Origin: an uncultured Oscillospiraceae bacterium
GTDB lineage: Bacteria; Bacillota; Clostridia; Oscillospirales; Ruminococcaceae
Length of the DNA stretch: 64,000 nucleotides
Assembly (NCBI GenBank): GCA_934465295.1
Contig: CAKSKU010000008.1
Span: 1-64,000 of the forward strand
Direction of reading: 5' to 3'
Part shown: in pieces, positions 57,498-64,000 of the stretch
How the letters are laid out: every line of letters starts with the position of its first letter
Numbering within the stretch: position 1 is the stretch's first letter
The notes under the pieces: model-generated
What the model was told of the DNA's origin: nothing
The model's input: only the letters and a program-made list of their open reading frames with translations
Database searches by the model: none
Program-made: the position numbers and the translations under genes

Positions 57498-58685
57498 TTA
57501 CCTTGTATGGAATTCGTAGGATTCCGAGAGGAAGCCCTCTATATCTGTCTTGCCGATGGTGTCAACGGCGGAAATTTTTATCCAGTATTTGCGCTCGGGG
57601 TGAAGTCCCGTTATCGTGCAGTTTTCCGTTGTGACTTTGGCATATTCCTCATATTTTTTTTGGAGAGGATTGTAGAGGTAAACGATATAGTAGTCCGTTC
57701 CGTTGACCCAGTTCCACGTCAGATCCATCTTGTTCTTTCCCCGTGAAGCCATAACGGCTGTCGGTGCGGAAAGGCGGTATTTATACTTTACCTTATTTTT
57801 CCTTGCATAGCGTTCGGCGTCGCTGCCCTGCTCTACAACGAGGGTTATCCTGCAAGGCGTTATCGACTTGTACGACTGGTGGAAAGTGCCGTTGCTGTAT
57901 GTATAATACGGAGCTTTTACCGTCTTTTTCCCCGTTGAAAGATAATATTCGGGTTCGTCCTTGGAAAGGTCTGCGCAGAAGCCGAACGAGTATTTGTCAA
58001 TGGTCGCATCGGCAGGTATCGAAACGGCTTCAAGCTTTGGGCAGTTGTAGAAAGCATCTGCGATGAAGCCTATGCTGTTCGGAAATCTCACGGACTTGAG
58101 CGAAAGGCAGTTGCCGAATGCGCCGCCGCCGATCTGACCGACCTCTGAGCTGTTTTTAGTGAAGGTAATGCTTTTGAGCGAACGGCAGCAGAAGAATGCA
58201 TAGTCCATAATTCCGCCGTAGGGGTATCTTCCGTAGGTCTCGTTCGAGCAGATATCTCCTCGGAATATGACCTTTGTAAGGCTTATGCAGCCGAAGAATG
58301 CACTTTCGCCGATATATTCAAGGTTTCCCTTTACATCGAGCGTTTTAAGGTTTGAGCAGCCCGTGAAAGCTCTGTCGCCGATACCGCCGAAGCAGGTCTT
58401 GGGTATCGTAACGGAGGTTATTTTCTGATTGTCACGGAAAGCATCATCGGCAATGTAGACAGCATCGGCAGGGATCGTTACCGCACCGCCCGAGCCTTTG
58501 TATTTTTTTACAAAAATGTCACCGCTTCTGTCCTGAGCAAGAACGAAACCGCCCTTTACGGTGTATTCCGAATCGGCTATTTCTTTTGAGTTGGAGAGTG
58601 CGGAAACGTTCACCGCCGAAAGCTGCATACAGCTGAGTGACATAACGACAGCAAGCGCAATATTTATCAATCTTTTAAACTTCAA
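57498..58685 (-). CDS. Secreted BspA-type leucine-rich-repeat protein with FN3 domain
   Basis: This 395-residue protein has a signal peptide (residues 1-30), about six BspA/LRR_5 units between about 65 and 260 (AFRDNQKITSVTIPKTC, AFTGCSNLKTLDV, AFFGCISLTKVIF, AFFCCRSLKSITF, AFGNCLSLKSVRFP, AFYNCPKLEAVSIP) and a fibronectin type III domain at the C-terminus (about 300-395, APTAVMASRGKNKMDLTW and KYWIKISAVD). Such proteins are surface or secreted binding proteins in gut Firmicutes and Bacteroides. The target is unknown. The gene is transcribed toward the methyltransferase and ends in its own terminator. Confidence 0.9.
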   Translation of the reverse strand: MKFKRLINIALAVVMSLSCMQLSAVNVSALSNSKEIADSEYTVKGGFVLAQDRSGDIFVKKYKGSGGAVTIPADAVYIADDAFRDNQKITSVTIPKTCFGGIGDRAFTGCSNLKTLDVKGNLEYIGESAFFGCISLTKVIFRGDICSNETYGRYPYGGIMDYAFFCCRSLKSITFTKNSSEVGQIGGGAFGNCLSLKSVRFPNSIGFIADAFYNCPKLEAVSIPADATIDKYSFGFCADLSKDEPEYYLSTGKKTVKAPYYTYSNGTFHQSYKSITPCRITLVVEQGSDAERYARKNKVKYKYRLSAPTAVMASRGKNKMDLTWNWVNGTDYYIVYLYNPLQKKYEEYAKVTTENCTITGLHPERKYWIKISAVDTIGKTDIEGFLSESYEFHTR

Positions 58686-58715
58686 GAGTATTACCCCATT
58701 TCATTCAGATAAGCT

Positions 58716-59234
58716 TTACTTGTCCGTGCTTCCGAAACCGCCCATGCGTGTGCCGTCCGAAGCGTCATCATCGGTTATGCCGAATGGGAGGAAAATTCCC
58801 TGAGCGAAGCCCTTTCCCTCGTCAACATCGGCAATGCTGTAATCCTTTGAATCGTTGGTCAGTTTTATTTTGATATGACCCTCGTTGTCTGCGCCGAAGT
58901 AGTCGCTGTCGATAATTCCGACCGTGTTGTCAAGCTGTATCCTGTGCTTGAAGCCGAGACCGCTTCGGGGGAATATCGCAAGCACCCAGCCCTGCTTTAT
59001 CTCTGCTCTTATTCCCGTCGGGATAAGCAGAGTTTCATCGGGGTTAAGGGTTATCGCAACGGGGAGAAAGAAATCATATCCCGCCGAGCCTGCGGTGGCT
59101 CTCTTCGGCAGCTTTATATGATCGTATATCTCACGGACGGTCACCTCGTCGTCCTCGGGATAGACTGCCTGCCAGTCCTCGAGGAACTGTTCGTATGAAA
59201 CCTTATAAAATTTAGCAACTCTGTCTATTGACAT
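58716..59234 (-). CDS. dut: dUTP diphosphatase (trimeric type)
   Basis: This 172-residue enzyme hydrolyses dUTP to dUMP and pyrophosphate. Motifs: RATAGSAGYDFF (1), PRSGLGFKH (2), LDNTVGIIDSDYFG (3), KGFAQGIFLPF (4) and RMGGFGSTDK (5). An extra N-terminal stretch of about 45 residues precedes motif 1, and an insertion between motifs 3 and 4 is charged. ATG 59234 after GGAGG is preferred to the opening at 59249. It is transcribed from the same strand as metF, with a 60-base gap. Confidence 0.94.
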   Translation of the reverse strand: MSIDRVAKFYKVSYEQFLEDWQAVYPEDDEVTVREIYDHIKLPKRATAGSAGYDFFLPVAITLNPDETLLIPTGIRAEIKQGWVLAIFPRSGLGFKHRIQLDNTVGIIDSDYFGADNEGHIKIKLTNDSKDYSIADVDEGKGFAQGIFLPFGITDDDASDGTRMGGFGSTDK

Positions 59235-59308
59235 AAAAATATCCTCCAAATATCATATATTTTCATTATACAATATTCAGAGGATTTCGTCAACACTTTG
59301 GCAATAAT

Positions 59309-60169
59309 TTAGAGCATATTTTTGATGCTTTCGCTTATTTTTCCTGCAACATAGGGGTTATTCATCGTGTAAAGATGTATTCCGTCAACGCCGCTTGAAA
59401 TAAGATCGACGATCTGGTCAACAGCATAAGCGATTCCTGCATCACGAAGAGCTTCGGGGTTGTTTTCATATCTCTGCATGGTCTTGGAGAACTTTGCGGG
59501 AAGGCTTGCACCGCACATTGAGACCATTCGCTGTATCTGCTTTGCATTCGTAACTGGCATTATGCCTGCTTCAATGGGGACGTTCACGCCTGCGGCTCTT
59601 GCTTTTTCAAGGAAGTTGAAAAACACGGAATTATCGAAGAAAAGCTGCGACATAAGATGCTCTGCGCCTGCCTCGATCTTTATTTTAAGGTTTTCGATAT
59701 CCTTGTCAAGATCTTCCGCTTCAATATGACATTCGGGATAGCAAGCTCCCGAAACGTGGAAGTCACCGTTTTCCTTTATAAAGCGTGTGAGGTCGCTCGC
59801 ATACTCAAAATCGTGCAGACGGGGGATATCGGGGTTGATATCGCCTCGGAGTGCAAGGATATTTTCAACGTTGCGCTCTTTGAGCTGTTTAAGGCGTTCG
59901 AGGATAAGCTCTTTGTCGCTGTAAACGCAGGTGAGGTGAGCCGCAGAGGTTATGCCGAGCTCATTCTGAATGTAAGAGGCAATATCGCAGGTCGTTGTGT
60001 CTGCGCTCGTTCCTCTTGCGCCGTATGTAACGCTGATGAAGTCGGGGGAGAGCTTTTTCAGCTCGTCGAGCGTATGGTAGATCGACTCGATAGGAGTAGT
60101 GCTTTTCGGGGGAAATACCTCGAATGAGAATACGTTTTTTCCCTTTCCGAACAGTTCGGGTATCTTCAT
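59309..60169 (-). CDS. metF: Methylenetetrahydrofolate reductase
   Basis: This 286-residue MetF-type flavoprotein reduces 5,10-methylene-THF to 5-methyl-THF for methionine synthesis. Signatures: FSFEVFPPKSTTPIESIY, FISVTYGARGTS, NILALRGDIN, GACYPECHIEA, LMSQLFFDNSVFFNF and PIEAGIMPVTNAKQIQRM. No MetV partner is encoded next to it. It starts 22 bases after the esterase gene and is probably in one transcript with it. Confidence 0.95.
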   Translation of the reverse strand: MKIPELFGKGKNVFSFEVFPPKSTTPIESIYHTLDELKKLSPDFISVTYGARGTSADTTTCDIASYIQNELGITSAAHLTCVYSDKELILERLKQLKERNVENILALRGDINPDIPRLHDFEYASDLTRFIKENGDFHVSGACYPECHIEAEDLDKDIENLKIKIEAGAEHLMSQLFFDNSVFFNFLEKARAAGVNVPIEAGIMPVTNAKQIQRMVSMCGASLPAKFSKTMQRYENNPEALRDAGIAYAVDQIVDLISSGVDGIHLYTMNNPYVAGKISESIKNML

Positions 60170-60191
60170 TGGCAGTTTTTGTCCTTTCTTA

Positions 60192-61721
60192 TTACTTTAT
60201 ATAAAATCCGTCACTGCGGCTCGTTCTGAACGGTGCGAGCGGAAGTCCGCTCTTCGAGAAAACGGTGACTTCGCCGTAGTTTACCCAGCAGTAACGCGCA
60301 TATTTCGGTTCGCTGACTTCGCCGTTTGAAAGAATGATCTTTTCGCCGTCAAATTCGGCATTTGCGGAGTGATAGACCTTGTCCATGCCTGCGATCTCAA
60401 AGCCTTTGACTTCGCCCTTTACATCAAAACCGCCCTCGGCATGGTCAAAGCTCAAAACAGCTTTTCCGTCAGTGAAAAGAGCCGAGTGGAAAATTGCACC
60501 GTAAGCCTTTTCGGGGCTGAGCTTATTATAAACGTGGCAAAGTGCCTGAAGTTCGAGACGTTCGCCGACGGGCTTCTTGTCGAGTGGGTGGATGTTGCCG
60601 TATTCGCCGCAGTCAAGTGCGACCGCAATGCCCGTGTTAGCCGTGGTCTCGTGAACACGCATCTGTGCTTCACGGATAAGGCACCAGTGCTTTCTGTCAT
60701 CCTCACCTCGGTTGATGTGCATAGGGAGCTGAACAAAAATGAACGGCAGAGTATCATCGTTCCAGTCGCATCTCCACTGCTCAATGAGCATTTTCAGCAG
60801 CTTGTAGTACATATTCGGCTTGTGGTCGTCGCTCTCGCCCTGATAATAGATGAAGCCTGCGAGGGTGTAAGGGCAGACACGCTTTAACATTGTTTCGTAA
60901 ACGCCGCCTGCACGGAACGGTGACTTCGGACCGAGCGGTTCGGGGTAGCGGCAGGGACCTGCGAATTTGAGTGCATCGCCCCATTCGCCTTCGGGGTTCT
61001 TGGCGTAAAATTCGTTTATCTTAGGCTGCCACTGCTCAACATAAGCATTGTAATCGTCAAGCTCTGCGCAGTATTCCTCAAAGGTCTTGCCGTCCATAGC
61101 GGCATCGTATTCGTCAACGTAGGACTTTGTATCGACATCAGAGCAGAGCAGTTCCTTTGACATCCAAGCCGAAGCGGAAGTTCCGCCCCAGTTGCAGCCG
61201 ATAACGCCGACCGTCACGCCAAGATCTTCCGAGAGCTTTTTTGCGAAGTAGTAGCCGACAGCAGACCAAGCAGCAGAGTTGTCCTTAGATGCTCTTGCCC
61301 AGCCGCCGTTGCGCTCATCGGCATAGAAAAATTCATCAATGTAAGAGTTCTTTTTTGTATAGTAGAAGCGAACATTCACGCCGTCCGTCTGTTCGAGGAC
61401 TTTTTTGCCGTCAAGCGAGTTCTGAAGCTCCAGCTCCATATTAGACTGACCGCCTGCGAGCCAGACTTCACCGAGCATAACATCGGTAAAGACAAGCTTT
61501 TCATCGCCCGAGGAGACAGTCATCTCGTAAGGACCGCCTGCCTCCATTGCAGGGAGAACAGCCGTCCAGCGGTGGCCTTTCGTCACAGCTTCGGCGGTCT
61601 TGCCGTTCAGTGAAACGGTAATTTTCATTCCGTCATAAGCCATTCCCCAGACGGTTATATTTTTATTTCTTTGAAGAACCATTGAATTTGAAAAAACAGG
61701 TGCGCAGGATAGGATACCCAT
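60192..61721 (-). CDS. Sialate O-acetylesterase-like SGNH hydrolase
   Basis: This 509-residue enzyme has the SGNH block 1 GEVWLAGGQSNMELEL (catalytic Ser), GVIGCNWGGTSASAWM and FIYYQGESD, as in sialic-acid 9-O-acetylesterases and related acetylxylan esterases. No signal peptide is seen, so it probably acts on imported oligosaccharides in the cytoplasm. In a fibre-degrading organism removal of acetyl groups from hemicellulose fragments is as likely as sialate de-acetylation. ATG 61721 follows AAGGAGG and the 61751 opening is rejected. It has its own promoter and is followed by metF. Confidence 0.9.
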   Translation of the reverse strand: MGILSCAPVFSNSMVLQRNKNITVWGMAYDGMKITVSLNGKTAEAVTKGHRWTAVLPAMEAGGPYEMTVSSGDEKLVFTDVMLGEVWLAGGQSNMELELQNSLDGKKVLEQTDGVNVRFYYTKKNSYIDEFFYADERNGGWARASKDNSAAWSAVGYYFAKKLSEDLGVTVGVIGCNWGGTSASAWMSKELLCSDVDTKSYVDEYDAAMDGKTFEEYCAELDDYNAYVEQWQPKINEFYAKNPEGEWGDALKFAGPCRYPEPLGPKSPFRAGGVYETMLKRVCPYTLAGFIYYQGESDDHKPNMYYKLLKMLIEQWRCDWNDDTLPFIFVQLPMHINRGEDDRKHWCLIREAQMRVHETTANTGIAVALDCGEYGNIHPLDKKPVGERLELQALCHVYNKLSPEKAYGAIFHSALFTDGKAVLSFDHAEGGFDVKGEVKGFEIAGMDKVYHSANAEFDGEKIILSNGEVSEPKYARYCWVNYGEVTVFSKSGLPLAPFRTSRSDGFYIK

Positions 61722-61755
61722 ACACAAACCTCCTTGATCCGAAAATATCATTTAT

Positions 61756-61784
61756 ATTTTACTTTACCGTCATAAAAAAGTCAA
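61756..61784 (-). promoter_or_regulatory. Promoter of the esterase-metF transcript
   Basis: On the minus strand TTGACT (61784-61779), 17 bases, TAAAAT (61761-61756). The remainder of the gap to 62014 shows no other structure I can support. Confidence 0.75.
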
Positions 61785-62014
61785 GCAATAAATGTTAAAA
61801 TTATAAAACCGAGCGGTAATAATCCCGAATATGGCATCATAAACTTGTTGAGCGAGCGTTTTTATGCTATTGTAAACGTTAAACTGTCTCAACTTTTACA
61901 AAAAGGTGCATTTAGTATAGAAATTTGTGAATTAAAACGATTTCTTAGCGAAAACGTATTCGTAAATTGTGCAATATATACATAAAACTATAAATTTTTT
62001 ATGAATTTAGATTC

Positions 62015-62043
62015 TTGAAAATGTTATGCTTAAGTGCTATAAT
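62015..62043 (+). promoter_or_regulatory. ptsI promoter
   Basis: TTGAAA (62015-62020), 17 bases, TATAAT (62038-62043), with a leader of about 130 nt. Confidence 0.75.
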
Positions 62044-62176
62044 TATTTACAGTAGTAAAGTATAAGTTTTAAAGCCTGTACTGAACTTTGACCGCACTTT
62101 TACGCCGAACATATCCGAGAAAAACTTATCATTATAACGATCAGAGATCAGTAATAAATATCGGTGAGGTGGTATT

Positions 62177-63838
62177 ATGACAGAGTATAAAGGCAAATGT
62201 GTTTTTAAAGGGATAACCGTCGGAAAGATAAAGGTCTACGTCCGATCGGACGTTCCGGTCGAGTGCCGCCTTGTCGATGATACCGAAGCCGAGATGAAAC
62301 GCTTCTGCGATGCACGGAATATCGCCGCAAAACAGCTTGAGGAGCTTTACAATATCGCCCTCGGACAGGTCGGCAATGAGGACGCTGCGATATTTATGAT
62401 ACATACGATGATGATGGAGGATTTCAGCTATCAGGACTCTATCGAGCATCTTATCACAGACAACGGTTTTAACGCCGAGTATGCAGTTTCCGCAACGGGC
62501 AAAAGCTTCTACGATATGTTCAGAAGTATGGACGATCCTTATATGCAGGCCCGTTCCGAGGATATAAACGACATAACGAACCGACTTCTTGATATCCTCA
62601 GCGGAAACAAGGAGGAGGACATCAAAGCCGATGAACCGACAGTGATACTTGCCGAAGAGCTTTCGCCGAGCGAAATAATGCGCTTCTCGGGCGGAAATAC
62701 CGTCGCTTTTGCAACGGTCGGCGGCTCTGCAAGTTCGCATACGGCTATCCTCGCCCGTGCAATGAAAATGCCCGCCGTAGTCGGCACGGATATAAGCATC
62801 ACTCCCGACCTTAACGGAAAGACTGCACTTATCGACAGCTATGACGGTGTTATCTATATCGACCCCGATGAGGAATTCATCGCTTCCGTATTCAAAAAGA
62901 AGAAAAAGGAAGAAGAAAAATATGCTTGGCTGCTTGAATACAAGGGCAGAGAAAACATCACCGCAGACGGAAGAAGGATCAGCATTTATGCCAATGTCGG
63001 CAGCCTTGCCCAGATCGATGATGCTATTGAGAACGACGCAGGCGGCATCGGACTTCTCCGAAGCGAGTTCATATATCTTTCCAAAGACAGCTTCCCGACC
63101 GAGGACGAACTTTTCAGCGTATATAAAACAGCCGCCGAAAAAATGCAGGGCAAGGAGGTCGTTATCCGTGCGCTCGATGTCGGAGCGGACAGACGAATGG
63201 CTTATTACGGCTTGCCGCATGAGAACAATCCCGCACTCGGCTGTCGTGGAATACGCTTTCTGCTCAATCGTCCCGATATTTTCAGAACGCAGCTTCGTGC
63301 GATATACCGAGCGGCAGCCTACGGAAATGTTTCAGTCCTGTATCCAATGGTATCAACGCTCGTCGATGCAGGACGAATACGGCGGTTCAATGACGAAACA
63401 GTCAGCGAGCTTCGCCGTGAGGGCGTAAAAATAGGCGGAGTAAGGCAGGGGATACTTGTCGAAACGCCGTCAGCGGTCATTATCAGCGACCTGCTTGCAA
63501 GGCAAACAGACTTCCTCAGCATAGGTACGAACGACCTTGCACAGTATTCAATGGTAATGGATCGTGAGAACGCTGCGATGAACGAGTTCTTCGACCCTGT
63601 TAATATCTCCCTTTTCCGAATGATAAAAATGGTCATCGACAATGCTCACCGATACAAAAAGAAAGCGGCGATATGCGGCGAAATTGCGGCAGATCTTTCA
63701 CTTGTGCCGATATTCCTTGCAATGGGCATAGACGAGCTTTCGGTAACGCCGTCCGAAGTCCTTCCGCTCCGCAAGACGGTATGCACGACCGATGTCAGCG
63801 TTATCTCACAGAATGAACTGTACAGTCTGTGGGGGTGA
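62177..63838 (+). CDS. ptsI: PTS enzyme I (PEP-protein phosphotransferase)
   Basis: This 553-residue Enzyme I passes phosphate from PEP to HPr. It has the phospho-His in VGGSASSHTAILARAM, then GIGLLRSEFIYL, VVIRALDVGADRR, NPALGCRGIRFLL and the C-terminal SIGTNDLAQYSMVMDRENAAM and AICGEIAADLSLVPIFLAMGIDELSV. The active-site Cys of the PEP domain is kept. Length is close to the usual 570. ATG 62177 has GGTGAGGTGG upstream. No sugar-specific PTS component or HPr lies in this window, and no downstream gene follows before the repeats at the window end. Confidence 0.95.
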   Translation: MTEYKGKCVFKGITVGKIKVYVRSDVPVECRLVDDTEAEMKRFCDARNIAAKQLEELYNIALGQVGNEDAAIFMIHTMMMEDFSYQDSIEHLITDNGFNAEYAVSATGKSFYDMFRSMDDPYMQARSEDINDITNRLLDILSGNKEEDIKADEPTVILAEELSPSEIMRFSGGNTVAFATVGGSASSHTAILARAMKMPAVVGTDISITPDLNGKTALIDSYDGVIYIDPDEEFIASVFKKKKKEEEKYAWLLEYKGRENITADGRRISIYANVGSLAQIDDAIENDAGGIGLLRSEFIYLSKDSFPTEDELFSVYKTAAEKMQGKEVVIRALDVGADRRMAYYGLPHENNPALGCRGIRFLLNRPDIFRTQLRAIYRAAAYGNVSVLYPMVSTLVDAGRIRRFNDETVSELRREGVKIGGVRQGILVETPSAVIISDLLARQTDFLSIGTNDLAQYSMVMDRENAAMNEFFDPVNISLFRMIKMVIDNAHRYKKKAAICGEIAADLSLVPIFLAMGIDELSVTPSEVLPLRKTVCTTDVSVISQNELYSLWG

Positions 63839-63843
63839 GGGAA

Positions 63844-63876
63844 AATTCGGAATTATGAATTCGGAATGCGGAATTA
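63844..63876. repeat. GGAAT-type short tandem repeat, copy 2
   Basis: AATTCGGAATTATG followed by AATTCGGAATGCGG, directly after ptsI and five bases before MITE copy D. It matches the run at 56433-56465. Confidence 0.7.
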
Positions 63877-63881
63877 TTTTA

Positions 63882-63981
63882 TACTAAACACCTTATAAAA
63901 TTTAGAAAAAATCAAGCCGACAATCTCGGATATATTGGATTTCGGCGCAGATTTTTTCCTTTATTTTATTGGTGTTTAGTA
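63882..63981. repeat. MITE-like palindromic element (copy D, 100 bp)
   Basis: Ends TACTAAACACC (63882-63892) and GGTGTTTAGTA (63971-63981). It differs from copy C at about five positions, with the same orientation and length. Confidence 0.9.
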
Positions 63982-64000
63982 TTAATGCGTAATTATTTGC

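Noticed and set aside
62141..63220. 359-residue minus-strand frame
   Set aside because: It is antisense to ptsI, whose active-site motifs are all in the plus frame.
7206..63981. Insertion sequences
   Set aside because: The palindromic elements carry no transposase frame and are only 100-112 bp, so they were called MITE-like repeats.

Overview
The window looks like a chromosome segment from an anaerobic, fibre-degrading Clostridia member, most likely Ruminococcus-like (Oscillospiraceae). The reasons are two lipid-anchored GH5 cellulases, a sialate O-acetylesterase/acetylxylan-esterase-type enzyme, an Amt-PII fusion, class A RNase P RNA, Gram-positive two-component/ABC export modules, strong AAGGAGG-type ribosome sites and near-consensus TTGACA-17-TATAAT promoters. 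No rRNA, tRNA gene, CRISPR array, transposase or prophage was seen. The species assignment is inference.

Layout. 0-7.2 kb: a lipoprotein behind a structured leader, a stand-alone B3/4 (PheRS-beta editing-type) protein and a 1590-residue exonuclease-RecQ-UvrD fusion helicase. 7.3-11.7 kb: two WYL-domain regulators divergent from rtcB, a DIP1984-family gene and, directly downstream, a tRNA-like non-coding RNA. This module is bracketed by copies of a MITE-like repeat. 11.8-16.9 kb: a BlaI/BlaR1-type pair with an unusually long sensor, and two paralogous membrane proteins, one broken by two homopolymer frameshifts. 16.9-19.5 kb: a decayed iron-type ABC transporter locus (intact ATPase, fused binding-protein/permease remnant, broken metallo-hydrolase). 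19.6-29.7 kb: amt-glnB fusion with a long leader hairpin, a two-component system with rlmA, an HxlR/SnoaL pair, and a heavy-metal P-type ATPase with its HMA protein and a divergent ArsR-AraC fusion regulator. 29.8-35.0 kb: purine permease plus apt, a nitrilase-family hydrolase and two unknown proteins. 35.1-44.3 kb: a two-component/ABC exporter operon and a TetR/ABC exporter operon. 44.4-49.3 kb: secreted YG-repeat protein with cellulase, tyrA and an acetyltransferase. 49.3-54.6 kb: rpsO-pnp, DUF624, SpoIIM-like and proC. 54.7-64 kb: second cellulase, rnpB, methyltransferase, LRR protein, dut, metF, esterase and ptsI.

The most interesting parts are the WYL/RtcB/DIP1984/tRNA-like-RNA module, which reads as a regulated RNA-repair unit with its own RNA, and a family of about 100-112 bp palindromic elements. 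Four full-length copies and two partial ones share terminal repeats or core sequence but carry no gene. Several genes depend on visible RNA structures: leader hairpins at amt and rpsO, an attenuator inside the 38-40 kb operon, and a terminator that buries the next gene's ribosome site at 49.3 kb.

All identifications come from reading motifs and overall similarity from memory. No database search was run.
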